From: an uncultured Streptomyces sp.
GTDB lineage: Bacteria > Actinomycetota > Actinomycetes > Streptomycetales > Streptomycetaceae
DNA length: 5,263 bases
NCBI GenBank assembly: GCA_946480485.1
Contig: CAMLJW010000382.1
Coordinates: 1-5,263, forward strand
Direction: 5' to 3'
The notes beneath the pieces were generated by a model that searched no databases, was not told the origin of the DNA, and worked only from the letters and a program-made list of their open reading frames with translations. The translations under genes and the position numbers were made by a program. Of the stretch, positions 1 through 3,634 are shown piece by piece. Positions within the stretch are counted from its first letter, which is position 1, and the number at the start of each line of letters is the position of its first letter.

Positions 1-137
1 CCGCTGCGCCCCGCGTCACCGCCCTCTACGAACGGTGGGTGAAAGCCGGGCCCCCACCCCTCGGCACCTCGCTCAACCGCTGGTGGGACAAGCGACTCGC
101 CGAACTCCACAACGCCATCCAGCCAAAGGAGAACTGA
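1..137 (+). CDS. 3' end of an unrecognised gene (partial)
   Basis: The frame is open from the left edge (first full codon at 3) to a TGA at 135-137 and gives about 44 C-terminal residues, rich in Trp, Arg and Lys (motifs LNRWWDKRLAEL and a PKEN end). Nearly all third codon positions are G or C, as expected for a real high-GC actinomycete gene, and the end overlaps the Shine-Dalgarno sequence of the next gene, so the two are almost certainly co-transcribed. I do not recognise the family from this fragment. The start and most of the protein lie left of the window. Confidence 0.75.
   Translation, partial: AAPRVTALYERWVKAGPPPLGTSLNRWWDKRLAELHNAIQPKEN
125..131 (+). promoter_or_regulatory. Ribosome binding site deciding the 140 start
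   Basis: AAAGGAG lies 8 bases before ATG 140. The same reading frame is open further upstream to an ATG at 35, but that stretch overlaps the real upstream gene and lacks such a site, so 140 is the start. Confidence 0.8.
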
Positions 138-139
138 CC

Positions 140-355
140 ATGGGATGGGGTTCCGCCTACAGCCTGTTCAACACCGTCGCCGACGCCCTCATCGAGGCCG
201 ACGCATCCGACGAGATCAAGGAACGCGCACTGACGAAGATCATTGCCCGGCTTCAGGAAGACGACTGGGACACCGAACTCGACAGCCTCCAGTCGTACCT
301 CGGCGACCCGGCGATCGTCCGCGCGTTCGCCAACAACGACATCACCTGGGACTGA
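140..355 (+). CDS. 71-residue acidic hypothetical protein
   Basis: The protein begins MGWGSAYSLFNTVADAL and ends NNDITWD. It is acidic, with an amphipathic helical first half and a second half rich in Asp and Glu (residues about 37-50, EDDWDTELDSL). There is no signal peptide, membrane segment or Cys cluster. Small acidic proteins starting MGWG occur widely in actinomycete and phage-derived DNA without an assigned function; that comparison is from memory. It starts 2 bases after the upstream stop and has a strong ribosome binding site, so it is the last gene of a rightward operon. The next downstream element is the stem-loop at 456-502. Function unknown. Confidence 0.8.
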   Translation: MGWGSAYSLFNTVADALIEADASDEIKERALTKIIARLQEDDWDTELDSLQSYLGDPAIVRAFANNDITWD

Positions 356-455
356 CCGCCCGGCTTGACGCCCGTGGCATTCTGGGCGTGCTGGCCGTCG
401 CAAGCTGCTGCCGACGGGCCGGTGCTGCTCACAGCCCGATGGACAGCGACCTTGG

Positions 456-502
456 GCGCAGCGAAGCCCCGGACACTTCCACCGTCCGGGGCTACGCTGC
501 GC
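456..502. terminator. Long stem-loop between convergent genes
   Basis: Arms 456-474 and 484-502 pair over 19 positions with a single A/A mismatch (464/494). The inner 10 bp, AGCCCCGGAC with GTCCGGGGCT, are perfect and the loop is 9 bases. There is no U-tract, which is usual for actinomycete terminators. It lies 100 bases after the rightward gene ending at 355 and 19 bases after the leftward stop at 521, so it can serve both. The rest of 356-520 holds only weak short hairpins (for example 395-400 with 412-417) and no convincing gene. Confidence 0.7.
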
Positions 503-520
503 GGCTACACCACTACTGGA

Positions 521-772
521 TCACCGACGGTACCGGGCCCGGACTGGGCTCGCCGCACCAGGCGACCAGAAACGCGCCAGGGGGCCAATAAGGGTCGCCC
601 CGCCACATCCTTCGCAAGAGACGACGACCACACCCTCGCTGATGGACGCAATCGTGCTCCGCCGATTGCACTCCCAGCATGGTGTGCCATTGAAGCGGCA
701 CTCTACGAACCTAAAAGCCTCATTCACCACGTCACCGTCCGTGAAAGCCTGATCAACCTCGGCCTGATCCAT
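521..772 (-). CDS. Small putative zinc-ribbon protein (83 aa)
   Basis: Read leftward from ATG at 772 to a TGA at 523-521, this gives 83 residues. Two CxxC pairs (C32-x2-C35 and C53-x2-C56, the second as CEGCGG) are 17 residues apart, a zinc-ribbon-like spacing, and an extra Cys sits at 25. The start is preceded by GAGGTGATC, a nine-base match to the complement of the 16S rRNA 3' end, with its GAGG core 5 bases from the ATG. A stem-loop follows the stop. Third-position GC is lower than in neighbouring genes (about 70% by eye) and local GC is also lower, suggesting a recent arrival or a weakly expressed gene. The family is not recognised. A rightward frame (365-787) overlaps it but has poorer codon use and no good start. 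Confidence 0.5.
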   Translation of the reverse strand: MDQAEVDQAFTDGDVVNEAFRFVECRFNGTPCWECNRRSTIASISEGVVVVSCEGCGGATLIGPLARFWSPGAASPVRARYRR

Positions 773-781
773 GATCACCTC
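764..781 (-). promoter_or_regulatory. Near-perfect Shine-Dalgarno for the 772 start
   Basis: On the minus strand the bases directly before the ATG read GAGGTGATC, which matches the canonical anti-anti-SD sequence at every position. This is the main argument for choosing ATG 772 over the in-frame GTG at 811, which lies in the neighbouring stem-loop. Confidence 0.55.
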
Positions 782-809
782 AAATAGTCGACGTTGCTTC
801 CACGATGGC

Positions 810-843
810 ACGGTGGCCCGCCCCGGGGAGGACGGACCACCGT
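810..843 (-). terminator. Stem-loop after the DUF397 gene
   Basis: ACGGTGG at 810-816 pairs with CCACCGT at 837-843. The stem continues through CCG/CGG and CC/GG with two C/A mismatches and an 6-base loop of G-rich sequence. It lies about 26 bases downstream of the leftward stop at 869 and has no U-run on the minus strand. It probably ends the DUF397 transcript and also marks the upstream edge of the next leftward gene. Confidence 0.6.
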
Positions 844-868
844 TATTGGTTGACCGTGGCCCGTGTGG

Positions 869-1213
869 CTAGGCGGCGACGGTCGTCTTCGACGCGGCTT
901 CGAGTTCCTCCGGCGTGGCCATCAGGTCGTCGAACTCGCCGGCCTTCACGCCCTCGAAGAACTTCGTGATCTCGGCGCGCGACATCATCAGAACCGGGCT
1001 CGCCGGGTCCTTGTCGTCGGAGATCGCGATCATGCGTGTCCCGTCCGGGATGCTGTCGTGCGGGTGGCCCTGCGCTGTCCCCGCCTGGGCGAGGATGACG
1101 CAGTCCTTGAGGATGGGATCGAGGTCGGTCCGGCTGGATTTGCGCCAGTCAAGGCCGGGCGCGCTGGTGTTCTCGTACGGGCGTGTCGCTGCACCATTGG
1201 TGATCGTGCCCAT
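869..1213 (-). CDS. DUF397 domain protein (114 aa)
   Basis: The DUF397 signature is clear. LDWRKSSRTD is at residues 21-30, DCVILA at about 37-42, the core ISDDKDPASPVLMMSRAEI at about 64-82 and FFEGVKAGEFD at about 85-95. In actinomycetes DUF397 proteins usually sit next to an XRE-family regulator and are thought to act with it in developmental or toxin-antitoxin-like modules. No XRE gene is next to this one in the window. The N-terminal 20 residues and the tail after 96 (MATPEELEAASKTTVAA) are variable. ATG 1213 is chosen because AAGGAG lies 7 bases upstream; the frame stays open to 1378 but that stretch holds a palindrome and hairpin typical of non-coding leader. It is separated from the upstream GIY-YIG gene by a terminator, so it should have its own promoter. 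Confidence 0.85.
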   Translation of the reverse strand: MGTITNGAATRPYENTSAPGLDWRKSSRTDLDPILKDCVILAQAGTAQGHPHDSIPDGTRMIAISDDKDPASPVLMMSRAEITKFFEGVKAGEFDDLMATPEELEAASKTTVAA

Positions 1214-1237
1214 GGGCTCTCCTTCAGCGTCGGTGGC

Positions 1238-1277
1238 GCACAGCAGGTCCTCTGCCGGGGGGCTGAGGGGGCTGTGC
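1238..1277 (-). promoter_or_regulatory. Imperfect hairpin in the DUF397 leader
   Basis: GCACAGC at 1238-1244 pairs with GCTGTGC at 1271-1277, and CCTC inside can pair with GAGG. The hairpin lies 25 bases upstream of the DUF397 start, within the expected 5' leader, between the start and the palindrome at 1291-1317. It could affect translation or mRNA stability, but nothing more can be said from sequence. Confidence 0.35.
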
Positions 1278-1290
1278 TCCGCCAGTCTGC

Positions 1291-1317
1291 ATTCCCCTGA
1301 CCGGCTGTCAGGGGAAT
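1291..1317. promoter_or_regulatory. Perfect 10-bp palindrome, operator-like
   Basis: ATTCCCCTGA at 1291-1300 and TCAGGGGAAT at 1308-1317 are perfect inverted copies 7 bases apart. The centre lies about 90 bases upstream of the DUF397 start and downstream of the GIY-YIG terminator. The A/T ends and the spacing suit a dimeric repressor site. A stem-loop role in RNA is also possible. I found no second copy in the window. Confidence 0.5.
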
Positions 1318-1381
1318 CACACGAAACTGCCCCATCGGACGTCCTGGTGAGGTATCGCCCGATGAGTTCCGCGCACACGAA

Positions 1382-1413
1382 GCGCCCCGGCCGTCACATC
1401 TCGGCCGGGGCGC
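1382..1413 (-). terminator. Strong terminator after the GIY-YIG gene
   Basis: GCGCCCCGGCCG at 1382-1393 and CGGCCGGGGCGC at 1402-1413 form a perfect 12-bp stem with an 8-base loop, 14 bases past the leftward stop at 1428. On the minus strand the stem is followed by a short TTCGTG stretch rather than a U-run. Confidence 0.75.
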
Positions 1414-1427
1414 AGCTGCGTACGGGG

Positions 1428-1889
1428 CTACTCCTCGGCGGCTGGCTTCTTCACCGGCCGATTCTTGGCCCCTCGCTGCCCTGCCTCAATCTGCCGCTGC
1501 TCCGCCATTGCCCGGTGCATCTCGGCAGCCAACTCGCCCGCTGGCTCGTTGAGTGGTTTCCCGTCGCGCATTGCGTAGCCCGTTCGAACCCGCCAGTCCG
1601 CGTAGGCGGCGCGGCACCGCACCGCATGCGACGGCGTGCCAACCGAGTTGAACTTGGGAGATACGGACTTGATCAGGGCATCCTCTGCCTTGTAGGCAGC
1701 GGCTCGGCTCGGATACCACTCCTCTTCACGGCGAGCAACGCAGGGCCACCACGACGTACGGCTGTGATCTCGGTAGCGGCGCTTCGGATTGCTGCTCGAC
1801 CCGATGTAAAGCAGCGCCCCTTCGGCGTCGTACAGGCGGTACACAGCCGCCGGGCGCGGCGCTTCGGTGGTCTCGTTCGGTACAGTCAC
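1428..1889 (-). CDS. GIY-YIG nuclease-like protein (153 aa)
   Basis: This looks like a small stand-alone GIY-YIG domain. The first motif appears as VYRLYD (Tyr17) and the second as LLYIGSS (Tyr28-Ile-Gly30). Arg37/Arg38 and His42 follow in NPKRRYRDH, the metal-binding Glu is probably Glu69 in AYKAEDALI, and Asn81 closes the motif in SPKFN. All expected catalytic positions appear present, so it could cut DNA. The C-terminal half (about 85-153) is helical, charged and Lys-rich at the end, possibly for nucleic-acid binding. The GTG at 1889 is preceded by GGAG 10 bases upstream, a modest site. It follows the HTH gene with only 59 bases between, which contain a terminator hairpin. Whether it is a homing-type, defence or repair nuclease cannot be told from sequence. 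Confidence 0.85.
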   Translation of the reverse strand: MTVPNETTEAPRPAAVYRLYDAEGALLYIGSSSNPKRRYRDHSRTSWWPCVARREEEWYPSRAAAYKAEDALIKSVSPKFNSVGTPSHAVRCRAAYADWRVRTGYAMRDGKPLNEPAGELAAEMHRAMAEQRQIEAGQRGAKNRPVKKPAAEE

Positions 1890-1913
1890 AGTGCACTTGC
1901 TCCAAGGTGCTCT

Positions 1914-1943
1914 CGGCCGGGCGGTCTCTACACCGCCCGGCCG
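1914..1943 (-). terminator. Perfect 12-bp hairpin between the HTH and GIY-YIG genes
   Basis: CGGCCGGGCGGT at 1914-1925 and ACCGCCCGGCCG at 1932-1943 are perfect complements around a 6-base loop. It begins 5 bases after the leftward stop at 1949. Only 24 bases then remain before the GTG of the next gene, too little for a full promoter. It may therefore work as a partial terminator or processing/stability element rather than a full stop. Confidence 0.75.
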
Positions 1944-1948
1944 CTTCC

Positions 1949-2269
1949 TTACTCGGGTTTCTTCTCGGCCGCCTCCTTCGCGGCCTTGTCCTTTCTGCGC
2001 TGGTGCCCGCTCAGTCCCTTGCTGATTTGCTGCGCGCGCTCAGGCGTGATTTCGCCGATGATCTCGGCGATCTCCGGCCACGTCTTCCGCTGCTCCTCAC
2101 GGAGGAAACGGACGCTGTCCTCCCGGATCTGCCGCAGCTGCTTGTGGTACCCGGGCCACCTGCGTAGCGCTTCGGATACTGCACTGGTGCGCTCGGCTGG
2201 GTCCTCGATGGCCTCAAACGCCTCGATCGCATCCAACAGCCTCTTCACCTCCTCGGGAATCTCTGCCAC
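1949..2269 (-). CDS. Sigma-70 region 4-like HTH protein (106 aa)
   Basis: A short, mostly helical, charged protein. The N-terminus, from EIPEEVKRLLDAIEAFEAI through the Trp-Pro-Gly-Tyr-His stretch, should form helices. A helix-turn-helix of the sigma-70 region 4 type follows at about residues 53-86: LREEQRKTW, PEIAEIIG, then the recognition helix TPERAQQISKG. The tail is Lys/Ala/Glu-rich. It has no region 2, so it is not a full sigma factor; such small proteins are common in actinomycete genomes and mobile DNA and are often annotated as sigma-like or hypothetical. GTG 2269 is chosen for the GGGGAG 7 bases upstream and because the conserved part begins right there. An in-frame ATG at 2308 (119 aa) lacks a ribosome site but would suit a leaderless start, since a -10 box lies 5 bases before it. 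It diverges from the transfer operon and may regulate the shared promoter. Confidence 0.8.
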   Translation of the reverse strand: MAEIPEEVKRLLDAIEAFEAIEDPAERTSAVSEALRRWPGYHKQLRQIREDSVRFLREEQRKTWPEIAEIIGEITPERAQQISKGLSGHQRRKDKAAKEAAEKKPE

Positions 2270-2313
2270 GCCCGCTCTCCCCTCTGCCTGAGAGCGCAAC
2301 CGGGACATTCCAA

Positions 2314-2342
2314 ATCCTAGGACTTGCCTTCCCTCCGAGCAA
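2314..2342 (-). promoter_or_regulatory. Candidate promoter for the HTH gene
   Basis: On the minus strand, TTGCTC (2342-2337) as -35 and TAGGAT (2319-2314) as -10 are exactly 17 bases apart. Transcription would start near 2307, giving a leader of about 40 bases to GTG 2269 or an almost leaderless message from ATG 2308. The -10 fits TAnnnT; the -35 is a half match. Confidence 0.5.
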
Positions 2343-2352
2343 GTCCTAGGGT
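2324..2352 (+). promoter_or_regulatory. Candidate promoter for the transfer operon
   Basis: TTGCCT (2324-2329) and TAGGGT (2347-2352) are 17 bases apart, a mirror image of the minus-strand promoter. Each -35 lies in the arm that holds the other promoter's -10. The start would be near 2359, leaving a leader of about 110 bases before GTG 2469, which contains the hairpin at 2400-2434. Confidence 0.5.
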
Positions 2353-2399
2353 TTGGGTTGTGAGGCCGCGCTCCATTCGGTCTCGTGCTCCAACAGAAC

Positions 2400-2434
2400 G
2401 GCCCCGATCGGGCTCTCACACACCGATCGGGGCC
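2400..2434 (+). terminator. Perfect 12-bp hairpin in the operon leader (attenuator-like)
   Basis: GGCCCCGATCGG at 2400-2411 pairs perfectly with CCGATCGGGGCC at 2423-2434 around an 11-base loop. It lies between the candidate promoter and the first gene of the rightward operon, about 35 bases before the start codon. In this place it could attenuate transcription, or stop read-through from the left if the operon has a second promoter after it. There is no U-tract. Confidence 0.6.
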
Positions 2435-2468
2435 AGCCATCCACCTGCCATGAACAGGAGAGACAGCC

Positions 2469-2783
2469 GTGCAAGAGCGTAACGGCCAACCCCAAGACCA
2501 GCCCACCCCTACGCCGTGGCCCGACGGCGTCATCGCGAGGTACCTCACCGTCGGAGGCGCCCTCGTCGACATCAGCCACGACACGCTTTACCTCCACGAC
2601 ACGGAGCCGAACGTGTCTACCGCCTGCTGCGGAGGCTGCGGCGACTACCAGAACGAGGAATGGGCGCCCTACGCCTGCCGCCTTAACAACGGCAGCAGCG
2701 GCGCCGACTTCGACGCCCGCAAGTGGGCACAGGCCCACGCCGCCGAGTGCCGCGCCGTGCCCCGCCCGGCGGTGACCCAGTGA
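2469..2783 (+). CDS. Cys/His-containing hypothetical protein of the transfer operon (104 aa)
   Basis: The N-terminal 20 residues are Pro/Gln-rich and probably disordered. A compact domain follows (DGVIARYLTVGGALVDI at about 19-35) and then a possible zinc site: C54-x2-C57, with H90-x3-C94 near the C-terminus in WAQAHAAECRA. Further Cys are at 53 and 70. Proteins with this start, CxGC and HAxxCR pattern recur in Streptomyces plasmids and integrative elements near spread genes without known function; that is from memory. GTG 2469 has AGGAG 8 bases upstream. The stop overlaps the GTG of the next small gene (GTGA, 2780-2783). It is the first gene after the divergent promoter region. Confidence 0.8.
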   Translation: MQERNGQPQDQPTPTPWPDGVIARYLTVGGALVDISHDTLYLHDTEPNVSTACCGGCGDYQNEEWAPYACRLNNGSSGADFDARKWAQAHAAECRAVPRPAVTQ

Positions 2784-2857
2784 CCACCTACTGCGACTGG
2801 TGCGGCCAGAAGAACCACGACCCGCTCAAGCCGCAAGACGGCCAGGTGACCTCATGA
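2780..2857 (+). CDS. 25-residue CxxC mini-protein
   Basis: GTG 2780 overlaps the previous stop and the frame ends at TGA 2857, which overlaps the ATG of the next gene (ATGA, 2854-2857). The product begins MTTYCDWCGQKNHDPLK and has a CDWC knuckle followed by a His. Codon use is G/C-ending throughout. The evidence for translation is that it exactly fills the gap between two genes with start/stop overlaps on both sides. The alternative is untranslated spacer with a chance frame. Translation would be by re-initiation, as its own ribosome site is weak. Function unknown, perhaps a zinc knuckle. Confidence 0.55.
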   Translation: MTTYCDWCGQKNHDPLKPQDGQVTS

Positions 2858-3009
2858 GTGGTCAGCAGCCCACCCAAGCCGACCGCGTCGCAGCCCTCCA
2901 GCGCGAGGCTGCCGCCGCATACGCCGCCCGCGCCGCACGAGAGGCCGCCGCCCGCGAGCAACTCGCCTTCGCCCGCACCCACGGCAACCAGCAAGCAGGC
3001 ACCCGCTAA
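2854..3009 (+). CDS. Ala-rich helical protein (51 aa)
   Basis: The product begins MSGQQPTQADRVAALQ and continues with an Ala/Arg/Glu-rich stretch (about residues 9-42) expected to form one long, possibly coiled-coil, helix. It has no Cys or membrane segment. AGGTGA lies 4 bases before ATG 2854, and upstream and downstream overlaps (ATGA at the start, TAATG at the end) indicate coupled translation. The family is not recognised. The same DNA is open in another frame as part of a much longer reading frame, but the start, ribosome site and overlaps favour this one. Confidence 0.7.
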   Translation: MSGQQPTQADRVAALQREAAAAYAARAAREAAAREQLAFARTHGNQQAGTR

Positions 3010-3200
3010 TGGGCCTCTTCCGCCGCACACAAACCACCCGCACCTACCCCGCCACCGGAACCACCATCACCGGCCCCGCCAACCGCTTCCGCCGAGCAAA
3101 AACCAGCGGAGCCCGACAAGCCGCCGCCGCCGGCCAAGCCTGGGAAGACGCCGACCGCCAACAAGACCGACGCGGCGGCTGGTACCGCGCCGCCCGCTAA
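3009..3200 (+). CDS. Small basic protein of the transfer operon (63 aa)
   Basis: ATG 3009 shares a base with the upstream TAA (TAATG), so translation is probably coupled. The product is basic: MGLFRRTQTTRTY at the start, a Thr/Gly-rich segment, NRFRRAKTSGAR in the middle and an Arg-rich tail ending GGWYRAAR. The charge suggests contact with nucleic acid or the membrane surface, but no fold is recognised. Similar short basic proteins sit among spread genes of Streptomyces elements. It is followed by a 16-base gap carrying the next ribosome binding site. Confidence 0.7.
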   Translation: MGLFRRTQTTRTYPATGTTITGPANRFRRAKTSGARQAAAAGQAWEDADRQQDRRGGWYRAAR

Positions 3201-3216
3201 CCCAGAGGACACCACC

Positions 3217-3405
3217 ATGCCCATCCACCAAATCCCCGAACGCGCCGCACTCCCACACATCGGCGAACACGGCAACACCGTCCCCGTCCGCATCCTCACC
3301 AACAACGGCACCACCGCGCAGGTTCTCATCGAAGGCTGCGGCATCCATCTCCGGCAAGGCGCCGTCCACACCGTGCCGTCCGACACGGTCGAACGCTGCC
3401 CGTAA
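3217..3405 (+). CDS. 62-residue hypothetical protein, probably beta-rich
   Basis: The product begins MPIHQIPERAAL and contains alternating hydrophobic residues typical of short strands (VPVRIL, TAQVLIEG, HTVPSDTV), perhaps a small barrel. Cys are at 41 and 61. GAGGA lies 7 bases before ATG 3217. It is followed by a strong hairpin at 3419-3451, so it may be the last gene of the promoter-proximal part of the operon. I do not recognise the family and give it no function. Confidence 0.75.
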   Translation: MPIHQIPERAALPHIGEHGNTVPVRILTNNGTTAQVLIEGCGIHLRQGAVHTVPSDTVERCP

Positions 3406-3418
3406 CACCCACCCGGCC

Positions 3419-3451
3419 GCCGCCCCCGCGAAACCCCCACGCGGGGGCGGC
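3419..3451 (+). terminator. GC-rich stem-loop inside the operon
   Basis: GCCGCCCCCGCG at 3419-3430 pairs perfectly with CGCGGGGGCGGC at 3440-3451 around a 9-base loop, 13 bases after the stop at 3405 and 20 bases before the next ATG. It could be a partial terminator lowering expression of the spread genes relative to the small genes, or a processing site. Confidence 0.65.
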
Positions 3452-3471
3452 CCACGCTCCCGGAGGCCCCG

Positions 3472-3612
3472 ATGCAACGCCACTTCCAAACAGCCTTGGC
3501 TCGCTGGGGATTCACCGCGTGCGCGGCCATCGCCCTCCTCACCAACCAGCCCCTACCCCTCCTCGTCAGCGCCCTGTTCGCCGCCTACGCCTGGCGCAAC
3601 CGACACCGATAA
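3472..3612 (+). CDS. 46-residue hydrophobic, probably membrane, protein
   Basis: The frame is ATG 3472 to TAA 3612. GGAGG ends 5 bases before the start, a strong site. The product starts MQRHFQTALARWGF. A hydrophobic stretch of about residues 14-40, interrupted by NQP, is flanked by basic residues on both sides (WRNRHR at the end). One or two short membrane passes are possible. Small hydrophobic proteins are usual in the spread (spd) loci of Streptomyces elements, which act in plasmid movement across hyphal septa; assignment to that group rests on position and hydrophobicity only. It is followed 22 bases later by the larger membrane/HTH gene. Confidence 0.65.
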   Translation: MQRHFQTALARWGFTACAAIALLTNQPLPLLVSALFAAYAWRNRHR

Positions 3613-3634
3613 CCCGCCGCCACCGGAGCCCACC

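Larger units (their letters stand above)
2310..2356. repeat. 18-bp inverted repeat, operator-like, each arm CCTAGG-centred
   Basis: Arms 2310-2327 and 2339-2356 match in inverse at 17 of 18 positions, with an 11-base spacer. Each arm is itself close to palindromic around CCTAGG (CAAATCCTAGGACTTG and CAAGTCCTAGGGTTTG). The result is two similar dyads with centres 29 bp apart. This is the form of a double operator between divergent genes, and it coincides with the promoters listed separately. Confidence 0.75.

Noticed and set aside
365..787. A 140-codon plus-strand frame opposite the zinc-ribbon gene
   Set aside because: It has poor third-position GC, runs through the strong stem-loop at 456-502, has no clear ribosome site and no recognisable domain. 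Its last 40 codons look somewhat gene-like, so a decayed gene remains possible.
915..2291. A 458-codon open frame on the plus strand
   Set aside because: It lies opposite the DUF397, GIY-YIG and HTH genes, crosses their terminators, and its product is Arg/Ser/Leu-rich without any domain. The minus-strand genes have recognisable families and ribosome sites.
3006..3545. Minus-strand frame of 179 codons opposite the small transfer genes
   Set aside because: Gly/Val/Ala-rich shadow composition, crosses the hairpin at 3419-3451, and has no support against the coupled plus-strand genes.
2858..3634. Leftward extension of the SpdB2-like gene to a 622-codon frame
   Set aside because: The extra stretch is Pro/Arg/Ser-rich nonsense typical of a wrong frame, and it overlaps several small genes with good starts and start/stop overlaps. 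GTG 3635 has its own ribosome site.
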